Source of the DNA: Pseudomonadota bacterium
Lineage (GTDB): Bacteria; Pseudomonadota; Gammaproteobacteria; Xanthomonadales; Xanthomonadaceae
Reading direction: 5' to 3'
Assembly: GCA_023399815.1 (NCBI GenBank)
Contig: JAEWOJ010000160.1
Location: 1-24,829 of the forward strand
Length of the DNA stretch: 24,829 nucleotides
The notes beneath the pieces were generated by a model. It searched no databases, was not told where the DNA came from, and was given only the letters and a program-made list of their open reading frames with translations. Of this stretch, positions 15,068 to 22,839 are shown piece after piece; the stretch's first letter is position 1, and each line of letters opens with the position of its first letter. The position numbers and the translations under genes are program-made.

Positions 15068-15637
15068 ATGCGTCGGGCATGGCATGTACTGCTGCCGATG
15101 GTGCTGGCGGCGACGGGCGCGGCATCCGCCGCGCAGCCGCTGCAGTTCGACGTCGAGCATTCGCGCTTCGGCTTCGAGATACGCACCCGCTTCGGGCAGA
15201 AGATCGAGGGCGAGTTCCCGCGCTTCGACGGATGGATCACGGTGCTGCCGGACGGCCGCCACCAGGTGCGCCTGCGCATGTTCACCCAGTACGTGCAGAT
15301 TCCCGACAAGCCCCGCTACACCGGCTGGATGCGCGGCGAGGATTTCTTCGACGCGCAGCGGCACCCGCTGGTCGAGTTCGAGTCCGATCCCTACGAGCCC
15401 GGCATGGTCGACCAGGGCGGCGACGTGCAGGGCCGGCTGACCATCCGCGGCATCAGCCGGCGCGAGACCCTGCACCTGGAAGCGCCCGAATGCGTGCGGC
15501 CGGGCTATGATTGCGACCTTGTCAGCCGGGGTACCATCCTGCGTGGTCGCTACGGCATGGACAGCTGGCAATTGGCCCTGAGTGACCGTGTGACTTTCAT
15601 CCTGCGTACGCGCCTGGTCGGCGCCCCCCAGCCGTGA
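15068..15637 (+). CDS. YceI-family periplasmic protein
   Basis: The product has 189 residues. A Sec signal peptide occupies residues 1-21 or 22 (cleavage in GAASAAQ). The mature part starts FDVEHSRFGFEIRTRFG and continues as the antiparallel barrel typical of YceI/lipocalin-like proteins (DAQRHPLVEFES, GRLTIRGISRRETLHLEA), which bind long isoprenoid or amide chains. The size is typical. The first in-frame ATG upstream (14987) lacks a signal peptide, so 15068 is preferred. Its stop overlaps the GTG start of the next gene (GTGA), which couples translation with the phospholipase D-like lipoprotein and suggests a shared envelope-lipid role. The ligand is unknown. Confidence 0.88.
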   Translation: MRRAWHVLLPMVLAATGAASAAQPLQFDVEHSRFGFEIRTRFGQKIEGEFPRFDGWITVLPDGRHQVRLRMFTQYVQIPDKPRYTGWMRGEDFFDAQRHPLVEFESDPYEPGMVDQGGDVQGRLTIRGISRRETLHLEAPECVRPGYDCDLVSRGTILRGRYGMDSWQLALSDRVTFILRTRLVGAPQP

Positions 15638-17586
15638 GCCCGCTGGTCCGCTTCCTGCTGCTTGGCGCCGCCCTGCTGGCCGGCGGCTGCGCCTCGCTGT
15701 CGCCGCAGCAGCGCGACAGCGCCGAAGGCATCGCGGTAGCCGCCCGTTCCACCGCGCTGGACTGCGACCGCGCCGACCGCTGCGCGCTGGATTCGCCGCT
15801 GCGCGCGCTGGGCGGGCAGGCCATCGCCGACTCCGACGCCGCCGGCGCGCCGCGGCACTACGCCACCATCCTCGACGAAGGCGAGCTGTCGCTGGTGGCG
15901 CGGCTGAACCTGATCCGCAGCGCCACCCGCAGCGTCGACCTGCAGACCTACATCTTCGACACCGACGACAGCGCGCGCATGGTCATCGACGCGCTGCTGG
16001 ACGCGGCGCGCCGAGGGGTCCGGGTGCGGGTGCTGATCGACCAGCTCTCGGCGATATCCGACCTGCAGATGCTCGGCGCGCTGTCCGGCGCCCACGCCAA
16101 CTTCGAGCTGCGCATCTACAACCCGACCTTCGGCAAGGCCAAGCTCAACTACTTCGACTACGCCGGCAGCGTGCTGTGCTGCTTCCGCCGCTTCAACCAG
16201 CGCATGCACAACAAGCTGCTGGTGATCGACGACGTGATCGGCGTGGTCGGCGGCCGCAACTACCAGGACGACTATTACGACTGGGACCGCGAGTACAACT
16301 TCCGCGACCGCGACGTGGTCGTGGCCGGCCCCGAGGCGCGGGAGATGGCGGCCAACTTCCAGGCGTTCTGGGACGCCCGCCGCAGCGTGCCGGCCGAACG
16401 GCTCAACGACGTCGGCCGCACCCTGCTCAGGCACGGCGTGCCGCCGCTGCCGGCGGCGCGGTTCCTGCGCCCCGAGCGCGTGGCGCGCGCCAACGCCGAG
16501 GCCGCCGACCCGGGATTCGTCGCCGAGTCCTTCGTCGACACCGCGCTGCCGGTGCGTTCTGTGGCCTACGTCGCCGACCTGCCGCGCAAGCACCGCGGCG
16601 AGCAGGCGCCGCACGCGACCGAGCCGCGGCTGGACGCGCTCATCGCCGGCGCGCAGTCCGAAGTGCTGCTGCAGACGCCCTACCTGGTGCTGTCCAAGCC
16701 GGCGCAGGCGCTGTTCGAGGACCTGCGCGCGCGCCAGGCGCCGCCGCGCGTGATGGTCTCCACCAACAGCCTGGCCGCGACCGACAACCCGGTCGTCTAT
16801 GCGATGGCCTACAAGTACAAGCGCCGCAACCTGCGCGTGCTGGGCTTCGACATCTACGAGTACAAGCCGTTCCCGCTGGATGCGCCGGTGAACCCGGCCA
16901 ACCTGCTGTCCATGGACGACGACGCGGCCCCGCCCCCGCCGAACCGCGTGATCGGCGCGAGCGCGGCCGGCAGCAACGTGCGCGGCAGCGGTTCCGGGCG
17001 CCGCATGAGCGCCGACGGCAGCGGGGTCGAGCGCGAGGTGCTGCGCACCGAGACGCGGCCCTCGTTCCTCGGCAGCAAGGCGGCGAACCGCCCGCTGCCG
17101 GTGACGCGGCGCGGCGCGCGCATGGGCCTGCACGCCAAGTCGATGGTGGTGGACCGCCGCATCGGCGTCATCGGCACCCACAATTTCGATCCGCGCAGCG
17201 AGAACTACAACACCGAGGGCGCGGTCATCATCGACGACCCGGTCTTCGCCGAGGCGCTGGCGCGGAGCATCCTGCGCGACACCGATCCGGACAATGCCTG
17301 GGTGGTGGCGCCGCGGGAGAAGGCGCCGGTGCTTTCCGGCCTGAACTACAGCCTGGGCAAGGCCTCCGAATCGCTGCCGGTGCTGGACCTGTGGCCGTGG
17401 CGCTACGCCACCAACTACGCGTTCCAGCCGGGGCCGGACTGCCCGCAGCCGCTCACCCGGCACGCGCCGGACTTCCGCCGCTGCTATGTGCCGGTGGGCG
17501 ATTTCCCCGAGGTCGACGTCGGGCCGAAATGGCTGCTGGTGCGCATGCTGACCGCGTTCGGCGCCGGGCTGGTGCCCATCCTGTAG
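15634..17586 (+). CDS. Phospholipase D/cardiolipin synthase-like lipoprotein
   Basis: The product has 650 residues with two PLD catalytic motifs. HKD1 is MHNKLLVID (His192, Lys194, Asp199) followed by GGRNYQDDY; HKD2 is LHAKSMVVD (His500, Lys502, Asp507) followed by GTHNFDPRS. Both are complete, so transphosphatidylation or hydrolysis of phospholipids, as in cardiolipin synthase, is expected. The N-terminus has a hydrophobic segment and a lipobox-like LLAGGC (Cys19), so it is probably a lipoprotein facing the periplasm. Between the motifs, at about residues 428-490, is a Pro/Gly/Ser-rich low-complexity segment (DDDAAPPPPN, GSGSGRRMSADGSG) that looks like an inserted linker. The GTG start overlaps the YceI stop by 4 bases. 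About 170 residues longer than standard Cls enzymes. Confidence 0.9.
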   Translation: MSPLVRFLLLGAALLAGGCASLSPQQRDSAEGIAVAARSTALDCDRADRCALDSPLRALGGQAIADSDAAGAPRHYATILDEGELSLVARLNLIRSATRSVDLQTYIFDTDDSARMVIDALLDAARRGVRVRVLIDQLSAISDLQMLGALSGAHANFELRIYNPTFGKAKLNYFDYAGSVLCCFRRFNQRMHNKLLVIDDVIGVVGGRNYQDDYYDWDREYNFRDRDVVVAGPEAREMAANFQAFWDARRSVPAERLNDVGRTLLRHGVPPLPAARFLRPERVARANAEAADPGFVAESFVDTALPVRSVAYVADLPRKHRGEQAPHATEPRLDALIAGAQSEVLLQTPYLVLSKPAQALFEDLRARQAPPRVMVSTNSLAATDNPVVYAMAYKYKRRNLRVLGFDIYEYKPFPLDAPVNPANLLSMDDDAAPPPPNRVIGASAAGSNVRGSGSGRRMSADGSGVEREVLRTETRPSFLGSKAANRPLPVTRRGARMGLHAKSMVVDRRIGVIGTHNFDPRSENYNTEGAVIIDDPVFAEALARSILRDTDPDNAWVVAPREKAPVLSGLNYSLGKASESLPVLDLWPWRYATNYAFQPGPDCPQPLTRHAPDFRRCYVPVGDFPEVDVGPKWLLVRMLTAFGAGLVPIL

Positions 17587-17654
17587 GCTGGGCGCACACG
17601 GCGCGTGAACGCCGCATCGGCTGCAATGGCGGCCATCCCAACCGGAGACCGGCC

Positions 17655-17867
17655 ATGGCCCATGCCTTCAATGTCGGCGACCACGTGCGCTGGAATTCCG
17701 AAGCCGGCCACGTGACCGGCCACATCATCGCCGTCCACACCCGCGACACGCCGTACAAGGGCCACATGCACCGCTGCAGCGAAGCCGACCCACAGTACGA
17801 GATCCGCAGCGACCGCACCGCGCACATCGCCCTGCACCGCGGCGCGGTGCTGGAAAAGATCGGCTGA
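17655..17867 (+). CDS. DUF2945 (hypervirulence-associated TUDOR-like) small protein
   Basis: The product has 70 residues. The N-terminus FNVGDHVRWNSEAGHVTGHI and the DPQYEIRSDRTAHIALHRG segment match the DUF2945 / HVA1 TUDOR-like family of small basic proteins. Function is not established for the bacterial members. GGAG at 17644-17647 is 7 bases before the ATG. Only one base separates its stop from the start of the DUF488 gene, so they are one transcript and probably translationally coupled. Confidence 0.85.
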   Translation: MAHAFNVGDHVRWNSEAGHVTGHIIAVHTRDTPYKGHMHRCSEADPQYEIRSDRTAHIALHRGAVLEKIG

Positions 17868-17868
17868 A

Positions 17869-18420
17869 ATGGGCGAGGCGCTCACCGTCTGGAGCATCGG
17901 CCATTCCACCCGCAGCTGGGAGGAATTCCTCGCCCTGCTGGCGGCGCAGCGCATCGAAGCGATCGCCGACGTGCGCCGCTTCCCCGGCTCGCGCCGCTAC
18001 CCTTGGTTCGCTGGCGAGACGATGGCGCAGAACCTGCCGGCGGCGGGCGTGGAATACCTCTGGCTGCCGCAGCTGGGCGGACGCCGCCGCGTGCAGCCGG
18101 ATTCGCCCAATGGCGGCTGGCGCAATGCCTCCTTCCAGGGCTATGCGGATCACCTGGAAAGCGCCGAGTTCGCCGAAGGCATGTCGCTGCTGCTGGCGCT
18201 GGCCGCGCGCCGCCGCACCGCGCTGATGTGCGCCGAGGCGGTGTGGTGGCGTTGCCACCGCCGCCTGATCGCCGACGCGCTGACCGAGTGCGGCATCGCG
18301 GTGCTGCACATCCTCGACGCCGGCCACGTGCAGCCGCATGTGCTGACCGAGAACGCGCGGGTGGTCGAGGGCAGGTTGATCTATCCGCCGCCGCAGCAGG
18401 AGCTGTTCGGGGCGGAGTGA
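17869..18420 (+). CDS. DUF488 family protein
   Basis: The product has 183 residues. The start VWSIGHSTRSWEEFLALL, the IADVRRFPGSRRYPWF segment and the C-terminal LMCAEAVWWRCHRRLIAD motif are diagnostic of DUF488. The two cysteines in CAExxWxRCHR are conserved family features that could be redox-active or bind metal. No biochemical role is firmly known. It directly follows the DUF2945 gene (TGA-A-ATG). A 9-bp hairpin that is part of a dispersed repeat begins 11 bases after its stop. Confidence 0.9.
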   Translation: MGEALTVWSIGHSTRSWEEFLALLAAQRIEAIADVRRFPGSRRYPWFAGETMAQNLPAAGVEYLWLPQLGGRRRVQPDSPNGGWRNASFQGYADHLESAEFAEGMSLLLALAARRRTALMCAEAVWWRCHRRLIADALTECGIAVLHILDAGHVQPHVLTENARVVEGRLIYPPPQQELFGAE

Positions 18421-18430
18421 GGCATGTCTT

Positions 18431-18473
18431 CCTTCTCCCCGCGGGAGAAGGTGCCCGAAGGGCGGATGAGGGC
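18431..18473 (+). repeat. Dispersed repeat with 9-bp hairpin after the DUF488 gene
   Basis: CCTTCTCCC (18431-18439) pairs perfectly with GGGAGAAGG (18443-18451) over a 3-base loop, followed by TGCCCGAAGGGCGGATGAGGG. I recognise this wording as a common intergenic repeat in Xanthomonadaceae and other proteobacteria, often at gene ends, where it may terminate or stabilise transcripts. Only one copy is in this window, so the dispersal is background knowledge, not seen here. Confidence 0.6.
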
Positions 18474-18536
18474 AGGCGGAGTCGAGAGGGTTCAGCGAGC
18501 AGGCCTGAGTCGGCCCAGGTGCGCTGTGACGTCTGC

Positions 18537-18561
18537 TGTCGGGGACGCAGCCCCGACCTAC
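18537..18561 (-). repeat. Second short hairpin repeat
   Basis: GTCGGGG (18538-18544) pairs with CCCCGAC (18551-18557) across ACGCAG. Read on the minus strand it begins GTAGGTCGGGGCTG, a GTAG-headed hairpin of the general REP layout, but different in sequence from the other elements here. A single copy is visible. Confidence 0.55.
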
Positions 18562-18572
18562 CCGGCTCCGCC

Positions 18573-18643
18573 TGTAGGAGCGACGTCGGTCGCGACGGGG
18601 CTTTGCTGGTACGTCCCCGTCGCGACTGACGTCGCTCCTACGA
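18573..18643. repeat. Inverted pair of GTAGGAGCGACG repeats
   Basis: The left arm 18573-18600 starts TGTAGGAGCGACGTCGGTCG and ends GACGGGG; the right arm 18615-18643 is its inverse with one internal substitution. The spacer is 14 bases. This is a BIME-like arrangement of two REP units, and the same unit occurs singly at 38-65. RNA from either strand could fold into a long hairpin. Bases 18644-18717, the remainder of this gap, show nothing certain beyond a weak ATAAAC-like box near 18681. Confidence 0.8.
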
Positions 18644-18717
18644 CAGGGGCAATGGGCGATGGGAATGTCGGCCGGCAGCGATAAACTGCCATCGGCCTTC
18701 CAATACCCACTACATCC

Positions 18718-19137
18718 ATGGCTTTCCGCTCCCCCGTCTCCGTAGAAGACCTCAACAAACTCAGCCAGGGCACCCTGATCGACCACCTCGGCATCGTCTT
18801 CACCGCGGCCGGCGACGACTGGCTGCAGGCGACGATGCCGGTGGACGAGCGCACCCGCCAGTCCTACGGCCTGCTGCATGGCGGCGCCTCGGTGGCGCTG
18901 GCCGAGACCCTGGGCAGCAGCGCCGGCAACCTGTGCGTGGATACCACCAGCCAGGTCTGCGTCGGGCTGGAGATCAACGCCAACCACCTGCGCGCGGTCC
19001 GTTCCGGCACGGTCACCGGCACCGCCCGCGCGCTGCACGTCGGGCGCACCACCCAGGTCTGGGAAATCCGCATCGAGAACGAGGCCGGCAAGCCGGTATG
19101 CATCTCGCGCCTGACCCTGGCGGTGGTGCCGGCCTGA
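18718..19137 (+). CDS. Hotdog-fold acyl-CoA thioesterase (PaaI/YdiI type)
   Basis: The product has 139 residues, the standard length for this family. The catalytic segment GLLHGGASVALAETLGS gives His54 and Glu63, the same positions as the catalytic residues of E. coli YdiI/MenI and EntH-type enzymes. It should hydrolyse aromatic or medium-chain acyl-CoAs or proofread carrier proteins. A MenI role in menaquinone synthesis is unlikely if the host uses ubiquinone, which is inferred from the proposed genus. The ATG at 18718 has no Shine-Dalgarno sequence; it is kept because VSVEDLNKLSQGT begins the fold directly after. It is monocistronic, between two repeat clusters, and convergent with the c-di-GMP gene. 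Confidence 0.9.
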   Translation: MAFRSPVSVEDLNKLSQGTLIDHLGIVFTAAGDDWLQATMPVDERTRQSYGLLHGGASVALAETLGSSAGNLCVDTTSQVCVGLEINANHLRAVRSGTVTGTARALHVGRTTQVWEIRIENEAGKPVCISRLTLAVVPA

Positions 19138-19195
19138 CGGCGCGCGGGATACCGGGCACGCCCGCGGGTCTGCCCGGGGGATCGCCAGCCGCGAG

Positions 19196-19272
19196 GTAGT
19201 GGCCTTGCAGCGCCGGGCAACGCCCGGCGTGGTTGTGCCCGTGATGTCCGGACCGGGCGTCGCCCCGCTCTA
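19196..19272. repeat. GTAG-flanked hairpin dimer (SMAG-like)
   Basis: It opens with GTAG at 19196-19199 and closes with CTAC at 19269-19272, i.e. two GTAG heads in inverted orientation. Inside is an 8-bp perfect stem CGCCGGGC (19211-19218) / GCCCGGCG (19222-19229) over AAC, and near the right end a shorter GGGC-GTC-GCCC hairpin (19255-19265). This is the layout of dimeric SMAG elements, though the arms are divergent. It lies between convergent genes and could terminate both. The right GTAG contains the TAG stop of the GGDEF-EAL gene. Confidence 0.55.
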
Positions 19273-21846
19273 CGCCAACGTAGGCGCGGCGGCCGGCAGG
19301 CGCTGGCGGATCCAGGTATCCAGTTCGGCCGCGGGCAGCGCCGGGGTGAAGTGGTAGCCCTGCGCGATGCTGTAGCCCTGTTCGCCGAGCAGGCGCAGCT
19401 GCTCCGGGCTCTCCACGCCTTCGGCCACCACTTCCAGCCGCAGGCTCTGGCCGATGTGGGCGATGGCGCGGGTCAGGGCGCTGGCGACGTCGTCGTTCTC
19501 GATGTCGCGGACGAAGCTGCGGTCCAGCTTGAGTTCGCTGATCGGCAGCTGGCGCAGGTAGCTCAGGCTGGAATAGCCGGTGCCGAAGTCGTCCATCGAC
19601 AGGCGCACGCCCAGCGCATGCACCGCGCGCAGGGTGCGCAGCGTGCTCGGGTCGGCATCGAGCAGCACGTCCTCGGTGATCTCCACGGTGAGGTCGCCGG
19701 GCTGCAGCGATTCGCGTTGCAGGACGCGCTCGATCCGCGCCGGCAGGTCCAGGTCGTGGAAGTTGGTCGGCGACAGGTTCACCGCCATCGACGGCACGTC
19801 CAGCCCGTTGCGGCGCCATTGCGCCAGCTGGCGGCAGGCCTCCTCCAGCACCCACTGGCCGATGTCGCCGATCAGCCCGCATTCCTCGGCCAGCGGGATG
19901 AAGCGCAGCGGCGACACGTCGCCGAGCCGGGGGTGATGCCAGCGCGCCAGCGCTTCCACGCCGTGCAGGCGTCCGTCCGGGATGCCGACCTGCGGCTGGT
20001 AGTGCAGGTGCAGGCGGCGCTGCTCGACTGCTTCGCGCAGCGCCGCTTCCATCGCCAGCCGCTCCTGCGCGTTGCGGTCCATTTCCCGGCAGTAGAAGCG
20101 CGCGCCGTTGCGGCCGCTGTTCTTGGCCTGGTACATGGCCATGTCGGCGCGGTGCAGCAGCGTCTCCATGTCGTGCCCGTCGTGCGGGAACATGCTGACG
20201 CCGATGCTGGCCGAAGGACGGATCTCCACCTCGTCCAGCTGCAGCGGCAGCGACAGCCGGCGCAGGATGCGCTCGATGCGTTCGCCGGCGGACGGCGCGT
20301 CGCACGGGTTGAGGACCATCACGAACTCGTCGCCGGACAGGCGGCCGACGATGTCCGCCGTCCCCGCCTCCTCCTGCAGCCGGCGCGAGACCGCGCGCAG
20401 CAGCTGGTCGCCGCCGGGATGGCCGAAGGAATCGTTGATCTGCTTGAAGCGGTCCAGGTCGATGAACAGCACCGCCAGCGACTGCGCGACGTTGCCGGCC
20501 GCGGTGATCGCCTGGTCGGCCTGGGCATGCAGCAGGTTGCGGTTGGGCAGGCCGGTCAGGTCGTCGTAGAAGGCCAGCTTGCGGATGCGGTTGCGCGCTT
20601 CCTCGCGTTCCAGCGCCAGCGCGCACAGGTGCACGATCACCTTGACCAGGCGGCGATGGAAGGCATCGGGCTCGTGCGGCCGCCGGTAGTAGAAGGCGAA
20701 GGTGCCCAGCACGCGCCCGTCGCTGGCCTTGATCGGCGTGGACCAGCACGCGGCCAGCCCGTGCTCCAGCGCCAGGTGGCTGATGCCCTGCCAGTTCGGG
20801 TCCAGCGCGATGTCGCGTGCCACCACCGTCTGCCCGGTGTACGCGGCGGTGCCGCAGCTGCCGACGCCGGGCCCTATCGGAATGCCGTCGACCTGGCGGC
20901 AGTAGGCCTCCGGCAGGCTGGGCGCGGCCAGCGTGCGCAGCCGGCCGTCCTCCACGCGCAGCACCGAGCACAGCACCTGCGGCGCGATCCGCTCCACCTC
21001 GCGGCACATCATCTCCATCACTTCGTGGGTGGGCACCTCGCGCACCATCGCGTCCAGCATCCGGTGCTGCAGCACTTCGTGGACCTTGGTGTGGGTGATG
21101 TCCATCAGCACGATGACCAGGTTCGCCAGCGCGCCGTAGTCGTCGAAGATCGGGTTGATGCTGATCGAGCACCACAGCGGCCGGCCGTCGCGGCGGGCGA
21201 CGCGCTCGTCGCAGCGCACCGGCTCGCCGGCCAGCAGGCGCGTCGAATACTTCGATACCGCATGGCGGCGGGATCGGTCGCGCACCAGCAGCGTCGGCAC
21301 GTAGCGGCCCAGCACCTGGCTGGCATCGAAGCCGAACAGCCGGCAGAAACCCTTGTTCAGATGCACCACGCGGCCGCGCGCGTCGGTGATCAGCACCGCG
21401 CTCTGGGTCTCGTCGAAGCCCAGCGACAGCAGCCGCTCGCGCTCCTGTTGCCGGCGCTGCGCGGTGACGTCGCTGACGAAGGCCATGTGCAGCTGTTCCT
21501 CCAGGCCGGTCGTCCGCGTCAGCGACACGCTGATCCAGCGCGTCTGCCCGTCCTTGCGCAGCAGCTGCACGTCGCGCGGCTGGCTGGCCAGTTCCTGCAC
21601 GCGGTTGGCCGCGCCGGGATGCAGGTCGCTGTCGTAGCGCTCTCGCATGGCCTGCGGCGCGAGGACGCCCAGGTTGCGGCCCGCGGCCTCGGCGCTCGAC
21701 CAGCCGCACAGGGCCTCCATGGCCTTGTTGAGGTGGAGGATGCGGTTCCGGCCGTCGAACAGGATCACGCCGCTGTCGACCTGCTCCAGCGCGGCCGAGA
21801 GCAGGTGCAGCACGTCCTTCGCCGACGACTGCGATAACCGCTCCAT
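19270..21846 (-). CDS. DosP-like PAS-PAS-GAF-GGDEF-EAL c-di-GMP protein
   Basis: The product has 858 residues and is cytosolic, with no membrane segment. The order is PAS1 (about 12-125), PAS2 (about 140-255), GAF (about 265-410), GGDEF (about 420-585) and EAL (about 595-855). The GGDEF motif reads SGDEF (504-508), a first-position variant, while the EAL domain has EALAR (631-635), EITEDVLL, DDFGTGYSSL and the KLDRSFV lysine, so phosphodiesterase activity looks intact. Architecture and local wording (FIPLAEECG, VTVEITE-like, SIGQSL) resemble E. coli DosP, an O2-sensing heme phosphodiesterase. PAS1 has His76 near the position of the DosP heme ligand but without the flanking HNREGG, so heme binding is uncertain. 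ATG 21846 is chosen for its GGGGGAG ribosome site; the longer frame to 22722 is antisense to plsC. A TATAAA box lies 34 bases upstream. Confidence 0.92.
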   Translation of the reverse strand: MERLSQSSAKDVLHLLSAALEQVDSGVILFDGRNRILHLNKAMEALCGWSSAEAAGRNLGVLAPQAMRERYDSDLHPGAANRVQELASQPRDVQLLRKDGQTRWISVSLTRTTGLEEQLHMAFVSDVTAQRRQQERERLLSLGFDETQSAVLITDARGRVVHLNKGFCRLFGFDASQVLGRYVPTLLVRDRSRRHAVSKYSTRLLAGEPVRCDERVARRDGRPLWCSISINPIFDDYGALANLVIVLMDITHTKVHEVLQHRMLDAMVREVPTHEVMEMMCREVERIAPQVLCSVLRVEDGRLRTLAAPSLPEAYCRQVDGIPIGPGVGSCGTAAYTGQTVVARDIALDPNWQGISHLALEHGLAACWSTPIKASDGRVLGTFAFYYRRPHEPDAFHRRLVKVIVHLCALALEREEARNRIRKLAFYDDLTGLPNRNLLHAQADQAITAAGNVAQSLAVLFIDLDRFKQINDSFGHPGGDQLLRAVSRRLQEEAGTADIVGRLSGDEFVMVLNPCDAPSAGERIERILRRLSLPLQLDEVEIRPSASIGVSMFPHDGHDMETLLHRADMAMYQAKNSGRNGARFYCREMDRNAQERLAMEAALREAVEQRRLHLHYQPQVGIPDGRLHGVEALARWHHPRLGDVSPLRFIPLAEECGLIGDIGQWVLEEACRQLAQWRRNGLDVPSMAVNLSPTNFHDLDLPARIERVLQRESLQPGDLTVEITEDVLLDADPSTLRTLRAVHALGVRLSMDDFGTGYSSLSYLRQLPISELKLDRSFVRDIENDDVASALTRAIAHIGQSLRLEVVAEGVESPEQLRLLGEQGYSIAQGYHFTPALPAAELDTWIRQRLPAAAPTLA

Positions 21847-21879
21847 GCGAGGCACTCCCCCTTGAAGGCACAGAGGGGA

Positions 21880-21885
21880 TTTATA
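21880..21885 (-). promoter_or_regulatory. Predicted -10 box of the GGDEF-EAL gene
   Basis: On the minus strand TATAAA is a near-consensus -10 box in a GC-rich gap. It predicts a leader of about 26 bases that includes the GGGGGAG ribosome site. No good -35 box is seen at the expected distance, so an activator may be needed. Confidence 0.4.
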
Positions 21886-22002
21886 CCGCGTTGCCGTGGC
21901 CTCCGGGGGACAGCCGGCCGGCCCGCCGCCGGGCTGGGGGGCGCCTGCGGACGGGGGCATGGCCGCTGGCGGAAGCCGGACCGCATCCGGTATCGTGCGC
22001 GG

Positions 22003-22794
22003 ATGACTTCCCCCCGTCCCGCCCGCCAGGGCAGCGTGGCGCGTGCGTTCCGCTATCTCTACCGCGTACCGCTGTTGCTGATCCACATCGTGGTGTTCCT
22101 GCCGCTGATCCTGCTGCTGATGGCGCCGCCGTTCGGCCGCATCGGCCCGGCCGCCGATCCGCTGGAGCACAAGGTGGTGCGCTGGTGGTCGGGCGGGCTG
22201 ATGTGGATCTTCGGTTTCCGCCTGCACCGCTACGGCCAGCCGCTGCCGGGGCCGGTGCTGTTCGTCGCCAACCACGTCGGCTGGGTGGACATCAGCATGA
22301 TCCACAGCCAGAAGATGGTCGGCTTCGTCGCCAAGCGCGAGATCGCCGGCTGGCCGCTGGTCGGCTGGCTGGCCACCCGCGGCCACACCATCTACCACCA
22401 GCGCGGCAACACCGAGTCGCTGGGCGGGGTGATGGAGGAGATGGTCAAGCGGCTGCGCGAGCGGCGGCCGGTGGCGGTGTTCCCGGAAGGGCGTACCCGT
22501 GGCGGCCACGAGATCGGTCCGTTCCATGCGCGCATCTTCCAGGCCGCGGTCGAGACCGGCGTGCCGGTGCAGCCGGTGGCGCTGCGCTACGGCGTGCGCG
22601 GCGACGCCCAGACCCGGGTCGCGTTCGCGCCGGGCGAAAGCTTCTTCGGCAATTTCCTGCGCCTGCTGGGCGAGCCGGCGCGACGCGCCGAAGTGCATTT
22701 CCTCGAGCCGGTCGGCAGTCACGATCTGGAAGGGCGCCGGCGTCTGGCCGAGACCTCGCGTGCGCGGATCGTGGCGGTGATGGAAGGCATGTAA
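22003..22794 (+). CDS. plsC: PlsC-type 1-acylglycerol-3-phosphate acyltransferase
   Basis: The product has 263 residues. A membrane segment at about 22-42 (VPLLLIHIVVFLPLILLLM) is followed by the acyltransferase motifs: NHVGWVD with His91 and Asp96 (HX4D) and FPEGRTR from residue 160 (substrate phosphate binding). It transfers an acyl group to lysophosphatidate or a related lysolipid at the inner membrane. Ornithine-lipid or other lyso-acyltransferases share these motifs, so the substrate is not certain. ATG 22003 is chosen because the extension to 21862 is Arg/Gly-rich promoter sequence. A TATCGT box ends only 6 bases before the ATG, so a leaderless or short-leader mRNA is possible. It is divergent from the c-di-GMP gene and 45 bases upstream of the hydrolase gene, likely one operon. 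Confidence 0.9.
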   Translation: MTSPRPARQGSVARAFRYLYRVPLLLIHIVVFLPLILLLMAPPFGRIGPAADPLEHKVVRWWSGGLMWIFGFRLHRYGQPLPGPVLFVANHVGWVDISMIHSQKMVGFVAKREIAGWPLVGWLATRGHTIYHQRGNTESLGGVMEEMVKRLRERRPVAVFPEGRTRGGHEIGPFHARIFQAAVETGVPVQPVALRYGVRGDAQTRVAFAPGESFFGNFLRLLGEPARRAEVHFLEPVGSHDLEGRRRLAETSRARIVAVMEGM

Positions 22795-22839
22795 GGCGAT
22801 GGCGGTGGTTCACGCCCTTTCCCGCCGGCGGCGCGCAGC

